A DNA stretch of 64,000 bases, from the NCBI GenBank assembly GCA_026225945.1, contig JAMJFZ010000289.1, positions 1,171,001-1,235,000 on the forward strand, given 5' to 3'. Of the stretch, positions 20,902 through 32,160 are shown one piece after another. Under the pieces are notes generated by a model. That model did not search any database, was not told where the DNA came from, and saw only the letters and a program-made list of their open reading frames with translations. Positions within the stretch are counted from its first letter, which is position 1. Each line of letters begins with the position of its first letter. The position numbers and the translations under genes were made by a program. Origin of the DNA: Cricetomys ansorgei (lineage: Eukaryota > Chordata > Mammalia > Rodentia > Nesomyidae).

Positions 20902-23555
20902 GAAGAATTTTCTATTTTGCTGATGCTAATATATATTTTCCATTTTTCATTTTTATAGTGCCACATGTGCACCCTTTGTATCACTTTTACTTCCCACATC
21001 CCCACCACGCTTAGTTTTATATTAAAGGTTTTTTTATATATTCAAAAATAAAGTTTTATCAAGGTATAGAAGATGTGAACATAAATCATGATTAATCTGT
21101 GCTCTGCACCAGCCTGTAACTCTCTTGTGTGTAATAACTGACCAGCCCTTACCCACGTCATGGCCAAGAAAGGGCAGTTAGAGAAACAGATAGACCTGGG
21201 CAGAGGCTCTACATTGGCCAATTTCCATCATCCCACCTTTGGCAATGTATCTGAACCCCAGTCTCATCTGCTTACTGAGTAAGAACGGCAGTTACTCTTG
21301 TGGGCTTTTGGTAATGATGACTTGAGAACCCTTTGAAACCCTGGACACAGAAACCAGTGGAGAGCAACTAAATCCCAAAGATTACTGTCTCCCATAGGAG
21401 GTTTGACCCCAAGAATTCTAGACTCTTCACCAGCCACAGGACATGTAGAAGTTCATCATGGATCAAGGAAGAACTGGCTTTGAATACAGGGATACTTTGA
21501 GACACTTTTCAAGAGAAGGGTTCAAGCCCCCTCCCCCCATAGAGTTAAGAAAATTAGAGGGGGACAGTGTGAAAATCAATTGAATCTCTCACAGGAGTTA
21601 CTACAGTATTACTTGGGGGAAAGAGACAAAGATGAAAGCCTAGGTACTCATCAGACAAAATCAAGATAGGTCGAAGAGGTGGTTTAGGAGATAACACAAT
21701 CAGAAGCACAAATACCTATTAATAACACTTAACCTTGGATGGTAACCTTCAGGGTAGACATTTATAGTATAAAATTCCTGGCTGGACAATCTACCCTAGA
21801 GCACATGAGCTTTGGTTTGCTTTAGGTTTTTGTTTTCCTTTCTGTTTTCTTTCTTTCTTCTTCTTTTTGCTTTTTTAGGGAAGGCTTTGGAAAGGAGAGA
21901 GAGAGTAGGCGATTGTCAACAAGACATTGGGGCTTTGAAGGCCAAGGGGGTTCCCAAGGCTCCCAAGTGCTGAGTCTGAGCTATCAAGTATCATGGTGGT
22001 GTCAGGTTTGTTTTCTGGGAAATATTTGAACTAATTTTATCAGCAGCATTTCTCTCGGGCTATTTACTACCTGAATATTTGTCAGGGCCTCTGGATGAGG
22101 CAGCCAAACATGTACATCTGCAGTTCGTGCTATTTGGAGCACAACTTGGGTGGGGACGTCTCTCTGGTAACAGGGGTGGGGAGCTGACAGTAGATGTTGC
22201 TGCGAGAAAGATGGGATTTCAGGAGCTGTCATCAGGATTGCGACGTCTGGTTGCAGTCGATATTTTTCCAAATGCCAGCCACACAAGGATTTAAAAGAAT
22301 GTGCAAAGAAGCATGCGGCGTGCTCCTGAAGCAGGAGCAGGCTGAGTGGCCCGCTTAACATCGCGCCCCCTCCCAACCAATCACAAGCCCAGGCACCCTG
22401 GCCTCTTCCCTGCAAGGCCTTGGCCACATGCCCTCAGTACAATTGCGAGGAGATTGGATGAACCACGATGCTATTTAAAGCACTCTTCCATGGCGCTCTT
22501 GCAGTTGTAAGATTTCCCAAGAGGCAGTTGCCAAGACTAGTCTCTTCCCCACTGGCTTTTAATTTGTAAATTCTAATGGGTTCCCCTTTAGATATGGCAG
22601 GGTAGGTACCCCCTCCTTGAAGTGGCCAGAGGTGCTCCAGTGGAAATCTTCAGTGTATGCTTTCTGCTGGAGAAGCAAGGTGGTCAAATCCTCTCCGGGT
22701 CACCCATGTAGCTGGCAGAAATTCTGGTTTCAAAAGAGATCTGTTATCACCCATGATCTTACGGGAACTTGAAAGCCACACAGTTTTGCTTAAGAGTAAA
22801 CCACCCTTACAAATGAAACGGAAATCGATCCAGCACGGGGCCATATTTCCTTTTATGTTTTTACCCGCCCTTATCATGCAAACCATGCTGGCAGTCTTCC
22901 CAGATTCGTAACACTGCCTTGACACTCTTTTCTCCTCCTCCTGGCATAACAGCCCTATTTGAATTATTAATTCTAGAACACCCCCTTCCTCTCAACCTAG
23001 GAGGCAGACATAACCACCCAATCTGAGCACCAAAAAGTAACCAACACTTTACAAGGAATGCATGCTATGCATACTATGTTGGCATCAATTATAGAAGCGT
23101 TACTTTAGAGTTACCGAATATCCCTCTAATGGGTAAAGCTGAATGTGAACTCACTAAGCAATTACCCTCAGCTTCCACAGCGAGGTGCGGGTCTTCTAAA
23201 TAAGTGCCACAAACTTTCTTCATTAAATCGTGGATCTGCGTTTCAAAGACAGAAGCGCCCAGCTACCTTTGCCTTCCAAATTTTGTCCCTCGTTCTCTTC
23301 TTCAGAGTTCTACATCCTGCTGAGCTGAAGCTAAGCAGACATGGTGTAGTCACTCCTCTCACAGATGTTTTATACACTGCTTGGAGGTTTCCAGATCATA
23401 CATAGCCCAAGAAACTCAGAACCCAAGACATCTACCATCCCCAGGGCTCCCTTCCTATGCAGCCTCCTGACAGGTCCGAGTCTCTCCAGCCACTTTTCTT
23501 TTATGGACTAGCAGTATAGAATGCATTTGTCTTGCTCTAATTTCTCTAGTGCTGT
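20902..23555. other. unique SINE-free stretch
   Basis: About 2.65 kb without recognisable SINEs or LTRs, apart from a TTTC-rich run near 21,835-21,875. The part from about 22,270 to 22,520 keeps CpGs and has a CCAAT/ATTGG pair-like 'ccaaccaatcacaag'. A 141-codon minus frame (22,002-22,427) lacks any recognisable domain and is not called. Confidence 0.45.
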
Positions 23556-23860
23556 ACTGGGACTGAATGCTTCCTACCATCTGTGTGGCTTTCAATATTC
23601 CACTGGGTGGCCAGGTCACTATCTTTTTGTAATCCTATTGCTAGATACTCATTTGTCTCCATTTGGAGGCTCTTCCAGTGTTGGTATCAGCTCTCTAACA
23701 CATGTAACCTGGCTCACTCATGCGAGAGGTTTTAAGGATTTATATTTAGAAGTAGAAATGCTAGGCTTCATGAGGAGTGCCTGTCTAAACAGATAATGCC
23801 AAACTACTTTCCAAAATGGCTGCCCCAAATAATTCCTATTGATCCAGGTCGTGTGCTATA
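23556..23860 (+). repeat. possible ancient L1M fragment
   Basis: 'caatattccactgggtggcc', 'tctccatttggaggctcttc' and 'aactactttccaaaatggct' echo the L1M 3' order (atattccattgtatgg ... acatttgggttgtttcc ... aactgttttccaaagtggc). Strongly diverged. Confidence 0.45.
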
Positions 23861-24215
23861 AGGCTATAAGCTGGCCCCATAGCCAATGAGGTGCATTCAC
23901 AATCCTCCCTGGCACAGCCTACTTAAATTCTAATGGGAGAATTGGATCAGTAAAGCTGTCTTCCCCTCTCTGTCTCTGTCCTTTCTCTCTCTCCCTCTTT
24001 CTAGCTCTCATTACTTCCTCCCTCCAGGCTCCATGCTCATTTCCTATTACGTTCTTGCACCTGCTGTGGCCATCCATTCCCTCCTCCAGAAATCGATTCC
24101 CTGCTTCGGGAAGGGTTGCCTTCTGAAAAACATCTCCAAGAATCTCCTCTTTTAGGAAGATAAATCAATCACACTCACGAAATTATTATTATCAAGAACC
24201 GGTTGCCTTCTTCTG

Positions 24216-24395
24216 TGCCCTCGGGAACTTTAATGCATGTGCATCATGCTCATGCCTGGTGTCCATGTATGTCAGAAGAGGGAGTTGAGTTCCCATGGAA
24301 TTGAATGAACCATCATGTGAGTCCTAGGAACGGATCTGGGGCTTCAGCAAGAGCAACAAATGTTACTAGTCACTGAGCAGTCTCTCCTGTCCTGG
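24216..24395 (-). repeat. tRNA-derived SINE (B3-like), reverse
   Basis: 'tcagaagagggagttgagtt', 'gggcttcagcaagagcaaca' and 'gtcactgagcagtctctcct' represent a diverged reverse B3-type SINE (agaagagggcatcag ... tgcaagagcaacaagtg ... actgagccatctctcc). Confidence 0.6.
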
Positions 24396-25244
24396 AGACG
24401 CAAATCTTTATAACTTTCCCCAGCTTACGTAGGCTTGAACTGCTAGTGCCCTGGGCAAAAATGGCTTGGTACACTACTTCAATTAGTGCACTTAATTAGG
24501 AACACACAATACATTTTGCCTAATTTATCTAGTCTATAGATATGTAGTAAGTGGCTGCTCTACACAAGGCACTGTCCTGGTCCATTGCCCCTTTGAAGCC
24601 AATATTCCACTGGGTTGTCTCATTGTCCTGATAGATGCTGTTCTTGCCTATAACCCCAAGCCTATTACTGAGCTGCCTTAACATACAGCACATAGGGCAG
24701 AGTCTGCGTCTTAGGTAACACTTTTCCCACCAATGTGTAGCATTTCTACTAAGTATTTCCTGTTGGAGAAGTTTCTTTTTAGTTACGTTTGAAATTGTTT
24801 TATGCACTGTTGTGTGAGGGGCTGTCCTAAGTCTAGGGAGTTCTGTATTGTCTGCAGGTGTTGGATTTCTGTGGAGGTTGTTTAATTGCTAATGATCTGC
24901 ATGTGCTATCAGTAAAATACCTGAGGTGTTCTGAAAGAATAAATACACCTGAGCTGAGATGCTCGGGGTTCCACTGTCGATGGAGTATGGCATTGGCCAG
25001 GATGGTGGTTCCCTCTGCTGAGGTCTGGCAGAGTTTACACCTATGAAAGTGCCTCTGAGTCATCCTTGGTGAGCCCACACAGCAGTATACTACTACAATT
25101 TCCCTGTAGTTGTACCTGGGTATGCTTCCACTATTTATATTGTGACTTCTTGAAATCTACACAATGGTCAAAAAATAGCAATAAAGAACTCTTAAAGGGT
25201 GGTACAGTGTAGAAGACAGATTTCATGTTCATTTGGGACTGGGG
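24396..25244. other. unique sequence, nothing recognised
   Basis: No repeat family is recognisable. Opposite-strand open frames at 24,529-24,807 and 24,833-25,078 (both minus) have mixed composition and no domain I recognise. They are not called as genes, though an old processed pseudogene cannot be excluded. Confidence 0.4.
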
Positions 25245-25409
25245 GTTTTGTTTGTTTGATTATTTATCGAGACAATGTCTCACTACATAGTTCTAGCTGT
25301 CTTGGAACTTGCTGTGTAAACCAGGTTGGCCTCAAATTCACTGCGATCCACCTGCTTCTGCTTCCTGAGTGCTGGGATTAAATAAAGGCATGTGCCAGCA
25401 TGCCTGGCA
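25245..25409 (-). repeat. B1 SINE, reverse
   Basis: Reverse B1: 'cgagacaatgtctcactaca', 'ctgtcttggaacttgctgtg', 'gtgctgggattaaataaagg' and 'gtgccagcatgcctggc'. Confidence 0.9.
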
Positions 25410-25444
25410 GATTTCGTATTTACACTCCTATCAAATCAGAAGAT

Positions 25445-25580
25445 ACATTATTATTACCTTCATACAGTAGTGTCCGTTTTATAGTTGTGAAGTTCAAGGC
25501 TCAAACAGGCTAGGCAACTTGCCCAAAATCACCCAACTAGTAAATTATTGGTCCAAGGTTGTGTCCTTCATGTTTTCCCG
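25445..25580 (+). repeat. MIR SINE relic
   Basis: 'ttattattaccttcatacag', 'ttcaaggctcaaacaggcta' and 'ggcaacttgcccaaaatcac' followed by 'ccaactagtaaattattgg' align in order to the MIR core and 3' half (gaggctcagagaggttaa ... aacttgcccaaggtcac ... agctagtaagtgg). Confidence 0.75.
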
Positions 25581-26382
25581 TATAGTTTGATCCATCTTCT
25601 CACCTGCAGGCTGTTTCCTCTATTGCTATGTTTCACCAGCTTTACATCTACCCAGATCTTTATTCTTAAATGTGCTTCTGTATCCTGTGGACCTCTCATC
25701 AGTAAATCATCCCTTACTTAGGCTTCTCAACAGGAAGGTGTGACCCAGGCTTACAGCTTTCCTGGTATCCTGAGACAGCCAATAGTACAGCTGCCCTCTC
25801 ATCTTTCTTGGAGCCTATCCTATATACTACCCAATGTAGCAGTATCCTACAACCTTTTACCCTCAATTTAGGGAAGGAGAAAGGAAAGAGAGAAACCTTC
25901 GCCGCTTTTACAAGCGGCCTTAATACAGAAAGAGAGAAAGGTAGAACTCTTCACAGTCTCTTTTTTAGGCTGTCCTAAGCTCAAATCTTTCCAACCTTTG
26001 TTCTTTTAGGAATTATCACAGTAACTACTGACAGCCACCCAACCAATAAACCACCAACCATCACCTACCCTGACTCTCAGGGCTTAAGACCTTTTATGTC
26101 CTAAGCCAAAAGCTCCCATAAACCCATGCGGCACACAGTCCTAAAGACAAGCTACAGGTGCCAGAACGACTGTGCCACACCAAATTATAGCCACCTGCAT
26201 CAAGCATTCCAACTCCAACTCATACACGTCTGCTACACCTGGGGTGGGAACACAAATCTAATCCAAATGCCATTTTGCATTTTTAAAGGAACCAAAATAA
26301 AAACTTCTTCCAAGTGTTCCTCTATAACCCAGTATTGTGGCCATTAGTGAGTATAGCTAGTTACACTTAGATTAATCTCATT
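25581..26382. other. unassigned sequence, LTR-like texture
   Basis: CCA-rich and purine-block sequence with a perfect 7-bp hairpin (25,901-25,918), polypurine 'gggaaggagaaaggaaagag', and a run of short CCAACCA/ACCATCACC motifs. It could be a diverged LTR or unique sequence. Confidence 0.3.
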
Positions 26383-26610
26383 AGGAACTGGAGCGATGGC
26401 TCAGTAAACACCTACTGTTCTTGTAGAGGATCCAAGTTCAGTTCCCAGCACCTAGGCTGGGCATCTCACAACCATAGTTATCTCTAGCTCCAGGGGATCC
26501 AATGCCCTCTTCTAGACTCTGCAGGCACCTGTATTCACACATGCATATTTACACACACACACGCACACACACACACACTCTTAAAAATTAAAAGTAAATC
26601 TTTCAAAAAA
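26383..26610 (+). repeat. B3/B4-type SINE with (CA)n tail
   Basis: Head 'ggaactggagcgatggctca', body 'agttcagttcccagcaccta', 'cctcttctagactctgcagg', a CA tract at 26,551-26,579, then an A-rich end. Confidence 0.88.
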
Positions 26611-26859
26611 CAAGTAAGAGTAAAATAATTCCAACTTGAAGTTCAGTTCCTCAATCGTGCTGATCATGTGAATCCTAAGCGAGTACTGTGTGAGATGGTG
26701 TAGATCACAGATAATTTCTAACAAGGCAGAATGATCAAGCGGGCAGTGTCAGTTTGGCAGCCCTGGGGTTCTAAGTGGGTTTTAGTCACATGTGCGTGTT
26801 GGAATTGAAGGATATGAACTGAATCTATGAGGTTAGAAGCAAAACAAAACAGCGAAACA

Positions 26860-27034
26860 GGAGAAGATCTGTGACGGGAACGTGGCCATCTGCAAACCAG
26901 AAAGAGAGAAGTCACCAAGAAAAAGACAATGTTGTTGGCTTGACTTTGGATTTCCCAGCTTCTAGAACCGTAAGAAGTAAATGTTTATTGTTTAGTGCTA
27001 GCTCTACTATGGCAGCCTGAACAAACTAATACTA
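26860..27034 (+). repeat. ERVL-MaLR LTR 3' part (MLT1-like)
   Basis: 'cagcttctagaaccgtaaga', 'gtaaatgtttattgtttagt' and 'atggcagcctgaacaaacta' plus 'atacta' follow the MLT1 3' end (ctccagaactgtgag ... ataaatttctgttgttt ... cagccctaggaaactaataca). Confidence 0.7.
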
Positions 27035-28325
27035 AATAGTCAACTAATGTGCAAAGGTCAGGGGCCTGGAAAAAGGTGGTATAGACTGGATTTGTAGGCC
27101 AGTTGCATTGTGGGTGGTTCCAAGGCACAACCAATCTGTGATGGAATCCTTCCTCTGCCCTGTCTTGGCTGTGTGGCTTTGTGCTGTCGTTCAGATCTCT
27201 CCTCTAAGAAACATGGAGGGCGATGTCTCCTCTGCAGAGTGGTTATAGAGGTTAAAGTACAAAAAACAGTGTGACCAGTATAGAGTGAAGTAATTTCTTG
27301 ATCCGTGCAAAGGACTGGGTCTAGGACTCTCTGTACATAGTTTCCCCGCTCCTCTGCTATGACAAACACTTAAGGGGGAAAAAAAACATTTAAGAATGAA
27401 GATTTCTCCAGGGAAAATAGTTCCAAAGATGTGAGTCCATGGCTGTCTCCACTGTTTGGGCCCCAAGGTGAAACAAAACATCATGCTGGCTACAGTACCT
27501 GACAGTGCTCACCTCGTGGCATCCAGTGAACAGAGGGGACGGGAGAGCTGGCCTGCACTCTCTGGCTCCCTTCTTCTCCTCCCTTTAGTCTGTTACACAG
27601 CTCACTGGTAGGTGCTGCCCACATTCAAGGTGAGCTCCCTCCCCAGCCCTGTCTCAGATGCTCACCATCTCTGGATGCTGCCTCACAGACACACCTAAAA
27701 AATGTGCTTTACTCATCTAGAGAACTCTCGCTACGCTCAGATAGACATCTAGAGAATTCTACATCCATTCAGGTAGACAGTTAAGATTATTATTCATAGC
27801 CACCGACACTCAAGTGCCTTCTGTAAAATGTCATGGCGTTTGCATACATATACGGTACATATATCCTCTACCAATATACTGTCAATTCTGTGTAGCTAGT
27901 GCTTACACTACATTGTTTAGGGACTAAGGAGGGGGGACTTGTGTACATGCTGAGCACAGATATGATTCCTTCGACTCAAGGTGAGCCGAATCCACAGATG
28001 CAAACTCTACAGAGAACAGAGGCTGACTATGTGTCCCCTGTCACCAATACTCCCCAGAAGGACTAAATGTCCGACACAACAACAGTGTTCAGGCGGAACA
28101 AGAAGATGAATCTGGGGCATTCGTTAGGCACGTCTATGTTTTTTTTAATCATAAATGACTTGCTCTGGATAACTGTCTCCTGCTTGTGCCTCAGTGGTCT
28201 GACTCCAGATTACCCTTGCCTCCTTTCTCCCATATAGCTAAACTCAGTTCATTGGCCTTTCTTTCATCCTAACTGCTCTAATCCAGTTTCTATTTATATT
28301 ATAGCTTATCGAGCCACCATTTGTC
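27035..28325. other. unique sequence, nothing recognised
   Basis: About 1.3 kb without recognisable transposons, RNA genes or exons. Overlapping minus-strand frames at 27,058-27,484 have no recognised domain. Confidence 0.45.
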
Positions 28326-28349
28326 TTTTTTTTTTTTTTTTTTTTTTTA
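28326..28349. repeat. T24 homopolymer
   Basis: Uninterrupted T run. No SINE body was recognised on either side. Confidence 0.95.
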
Positions 28350-28648
28350 CAATGCTGTTTTTGCCTCTGGGCTTTCTCTGATTCAATCCTTTGTTGGCCT
28401 TGCCTTCCTTTTCTCCTTGACTGTGCTGAAACTAGCCTTCCCTGGCTCTGGCTGCTGTTTCTCACTGTGAGGAGCAGGGCGCTGTAGACCTGGTGAAAGA
28501 GCTTTCTGTGTGTTGTGTGCTGTTTAAGGTTTTCCACTAGCTTGTAGCATAGAAGTGGTCTAGTTGCTGAGTTGACTGTTGTATTTTAAATGTTTAGAAA
28601 TTTTTTTTCATTATTTGAATAAGAACTAATGACAACAGACAAAAGTGT

Positions 28649-28690
28649 TTGTTGTTGTTGTTGTTATGGGTGGCGGTGGTGGTTTTTAAG
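28649..28690. repeat. (GTT)n and GGT-rich tract
   Basis: GTT triplets followed by GGTGGC/GGTGG units just upstream of a B1-like element. Confidence 0.85.
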
Positions 28691-28696
28691 GTTTAT

Positions 28697-28830
28697 TACC
28701 ACTGGGTATGGTGGTGCGTGTCTTTAATCCCAGCACACAGGAGGCAAATGCAGGCCAGTCTCTATGGGTTCAAGGCCAAGCTGGTCTATGTGGCAAGAGC
28801 CAAGACATCCAGGGCTACATAGACTCAGGA
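28697..28830 (+). repeat. B1 SINE, diverged
   Basis: 'ctgggtatggtggtgcgtgt', 'tttaatcccagcacacagga' and 'gacatccagggctacataga'. The middle is altered and the A-tail is short or absent. Confidence 0.82.
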
Positions 28831-28916
28831 TGCTTATATACTATTCCCAACAGGTCAAATGATGCTTTATTTTTGCTTTCTTAATTTGAAAAAAAAAAAA
28901 AAACAACAAACTAGAG

Positions 28917-29049
28917 CATATGGCTGGAAAGATGCTTCTAGGTTAAAAACACTTGCTGTTCTTACAGAAGAATTGAGTTTGGTTCCCATCACAGCTGCCA
29001 GTAACTCCTGTTCCAGGGGTTCTGATGTCCTCTTCAGGCCTCTGTGGGT

Positions 29050-29145
<96 letters not shown>

Positions 29146-29209
29146 CTTGAGGCTCACATCCATACACATAAAATAAAAATAAATAGTAAATCCTTAAAAA
29201 AAAAAATTC
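28917..29209 (+). repeat. B3/B4-type SINE with large (TA)n-(CA)n expansion
   Basis: Head 'catatggctggaaagatgct', 'tttggttcccatcacagctg' and 'ttccaggggttctgatgtcc', then a (TA)n tract (about 29,052-29,126) and a (CA)n tract (29,127-29,145). The end 'aaataaaaataaatagtaaa' and an A-run complete the SINE tail. The Tyr/Ile- and Val/Cys-rich open frames here come from the repeat. Confidence 0.88.
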
Positions 29210-30309
29210 TAACAGCTAAAGAAGTAGGTAGAAGGAAACCGGGAGTGTGAAGACTAATCTCTGCTGAGCCTTTGACCCCACCGGACAGATGACATAATAC
29301 CAAAGCACAGAAGGACTTAGACAGTAAAGGAGTCAGGTTACTCACAAAGCCTTATTCTTACCGTCGTTAACATAACTAGCAAGAAGGGGATTTTTATGTG
29401 CATTCAGCAATCATAACATGCCACAGGTAGTCTTTTATGTCTCAGTCGGTGAAACCGTGAAGAGGTGGTTATTCTGCACAACGGCTTTTCACAGAAACCG
29501 AATTCAATTTTAAGAAAATGAATGTGACGGGAAATACCTGTTCCTGTTCCTTCAGTCGCTCCGACCTCTTCCCACCGCCATCCCGAGTCAAACTTCCTTT
29601 ATCCTTCCCTCCAAGGCTTCAGGAATTTCCAGGTTGTCTTAACAAACAACTGTCCTTCACTGTTTGGTCGGTAGTGTCTACCAGAGAGAGAGAGAGAGAG
29701 AGAGGGAGGGAGAGAGGGAGAGAGGGAGAGAGAGGGAGCATTTTGGGGCTGATTGAGGGTATAAGACATGTATGAGAAGTTCCAGTTCCTGGGAAGTTGT
29801 ACTGATTGAGAGAGGGGTGGGTGCACATTTTCCTCACTGTCTTTCAGATGCTTACTCTGTGAACACTCGACAGATAGCAACCCCTGAGTCTTTTCTTTAT
29901 CTTCATGCCTGTTCCCTCTGCTGTACAAGGGATGCTTGCATCCTCTAAACGTCATGTAACTTCCAAATATCTTAACATCCAGGGGGAAGAGTAGGGTGAA
30001 TAAGACCGAGATACATTACTTAAAATTCTCAAAGAATCAATTAAAATGTCGTATTTTTATAATCCTAACATTGGAGTCAAAACCAAATCAAACCAGAAGT
30101 ACAAAGTAGTGCTTTGGTTTGAGCTACAGTCTAATTTCCCTGTTCTGTAGAGCTTGGAAGGAGTCAAGATGGTGTGAGCTCCTCATGGAATGGTCAGTGC
30201 TGTCTATGTTCATCTGAGTTTTTTTTCTTTTCAATGTCTGCACCACGATGGAAGGTGATGTGTGTTCACCTAATGAGTCTCAGACAATGACAGTGGATCC
30301 TCTGCTTAC
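29210..30309. other. unique sequence with one (GA)n tract
   Basis: Only a (GA)n/(GGGA)n microsatellite at 29,682-29,740 is visible. No transposon or exon recognised. Confidence 0.45.
29682..29740. repeat. (GA)n/(GGGA)n microsatellite
   Basis: GA dinucleotides with GGGA interruptions. Confidence 0.93.
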
Positions 30310-30430
30310 ACTACAACCATGAGGTGATTTTTAATCCTTTCGGAAAGCTGAAGAAACTGAAGGTAATAGCAAACACACGACCCCCAACTGTGCAGCTCAG
30401 GAGAATAAGAGCTAAGTCCACTGTCTTAAT
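30310..30430 (+). repeat. possible MIR SINE relic
   Basis: 'actacaaccatgaggtgatt' followed by 'ggaaagctgaagaaactgaa' and 'tgcagctcaggagaataaga' recalls MIR (aacaaccctatgaggtag ... acagatgaggaaactgagg ... cacagctag). Confidence 0.5.
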
Positions 30431-30784
30431 CAGACAAGCCCCACTGTCAGGAGGTGGAGATGGGCTTTTGAGCCATCCCAGCTGATCCTAATGATAATTC
30501 ACCAATTAGTTATTGCTAAGTGATTACAGATTTGTCTTCCAAATCGGGAACACTCTGAAAATGGATGTGGAAACTATTACAAAATATATATGCCAGGACA
30601 ACTGACATCAATGGGGACTGTTTTAGGGAAATTTAGATTGTTGTTTAACCTAGCTATTAGGACTCTGGAACGGTATTTTCTGTTGAAGTGTTGCCACATG
30701 GGGCGTTCCAGCCCCAATCAATACACCCATTGCATTTCACTTAAGGTTTTCCTTGATAAGCCACGGGCCGCTATTTTGTTTTTT

Positions 30785-31190
30785 ATACTTTTTTAAAGTT
30801 GAAAATAGATTTTTTTCCACACATTAGATTCTGATTACAATTTTCCCTCCTGAAAGTCCTCCCAGCCCTCTCCGTCTCCTCACCCACCCAAATCCACATT
30901 CTCTCTTTCATTAGAAAATAAATTATCCAATGATCACAACAGTAGTTAGTAGTAGTTGTCGTCATCGTCGTCGTAATATAAAGTTAAAAAAACAGAAGAG
31001 GACAAAATAAACAGGGAAAAAAAGATCCAAAGAAAAGGCACATAAAGAAACATTATTGCCGTCACAATAAAACATTGAGACAAAATGTTCCAAACTCCAA
31101 AAATGTAACATGCCTCACACTGTCCAAAAACTCCAATTTTAACAGGCAGACTTTATTTCGTTTCTAATATAGCAATTATACATAATGTTA
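30785..31190 (-). repeat. rodent L1 3'-end fragment, reverse
   Basis: 'acattagattctgattacaa', 'ttttccctcctgaaagtcct' and 'cccagccctctccgtctcct' match the reversed 3' region of rodent L1 (Lx-like) elements in order. The right part is A-rich and lower in similarity. A (GTC/GTT)n-like run lies near 30,945-30,974. Confidence 0.55.
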
Positions 31191-31224
31191 AAAAAAATCT
31201 TCCAATGAAATTTTAACTTCAACT

Positions 31225-31420
31225 TTGTGTTACTTTTCATATATTTGCATGTGTCTGCACATTCACAAATGTGCGTTAGGACATGGTTAGAAAGGTCGGA
31301 GGGCAACTTTAGTTCTCACCTTCCAACCACGATGTGGCTCCTTCTGGGTCAAACTCAGGTCATCAGCCTTGGCAGCCAGCTCCCCAGTCCACGGAGGCAT
31401 CTCACTGGGTTTTAGCCTTT
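31225..31420 (-). repeat. B4-type SINE, reverse, diverged
   Basis: 'cggagggcaactttagttct', 'aaactcaggtcatcagcctt' and 'tggcagccagctccccagtc' correspond to a reverse B4-type SINE (ggaggacaactttgtgg ... aactcaggtcatcaggctt ... ggcagcaagcgccttta). Confidence 0.65.
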
Positions 31421-31479
31421 TTTTTTTTCCCTTCATGTCCAGAATAGTGCATGATGAATATGTTCATTAGGGTTAAATG

Positions 31480-32160
31480 GATTTTTTATGTATTTCCAGA
31501 ATATGTCTACGTATGTTAGTTATGAGCGCTTATTCACACAAAAATCTGTTCTCACTATTGGTTCAAAGAAGGAAAGGATCTCAAAATTAACGGAGGAATG
31601 GGACACAGAGTTTTTTCTTCGGACTGGAGCGTTTTGCTATGGAAATGTTTCATTCCCCGAGCGAGAAGAAAAACGAAAACGAAAAACAAAACAAAACAAA
31701 AAAAGCAAGCACCTTCCATTCAGTGGAACTCTACTGTAGGCAGGGGAAGAGCATCCTGATGGGAATGATTAAAACAGTTAGCAATGATTTTAGCGACAGT
31801 ACGTCATCTCTGAGGAATTATTGACATTTTTAGAGGCGAGACTGTAATTGGTGGGATTTTCGCAAGACAAGGAAAAAAAAGAAAAAAGAAAAGGGAAAAC
31901 AAAACGAAAGAGCAACTTCTAGCAGTGGAGACATCTGAGGTGAAGATGTGCGTTCCTGCCGAAGCTGTCTCCCGAAGCAGCCCCTCTAGCATGTCTGCCT
32001 TTCTCCCACGTATGAGTTTACAGGCATCCAAAAATAACGTCGACCCTCCAATGACACGAGTAAGACAAAGACTGAGAAATACGCAACCATTTGCAAATGT
32101 TATTTTTAAGCAAGAAAACGTATTTGCATAACTCCGAGCCCTAAGGCATGTGGGCACTCG
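31480..32160. promoter_or_regulatory. candidate conserved enhancer, CpG-retaining
   Basis: Unique sequence between repeats. About 14 CpGs counted by eye in 31,860-32,160 despite moderate GC, which is unusual for methylated mammalian DNA. It holds a perfect 12-bp palindrome catttgcaaatg (32,088-32,099) and an octamer-type atttgcat (32,122-32,129), both POU-factor-like, plus a CRE-like 'tacgtcatc' near 31,800. Two small opposite-strand open frames (31,925-32,131 plus; 31,804-32,157 minus) overlap it but show no known domain. Enhancer function is inference. Confidence 0.35.

Noticed and set aside
22002..22427. 141-codon minus-strand frame
   Set aside because: No domain recognised. The sequence is CpG-containing unique DNA, where long frames arise by chance.
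28859..29250. Tyr/Ile-rich frames on both strands
   Set aside because: Translations of (TA)n and (CA)n within a SINE tail.
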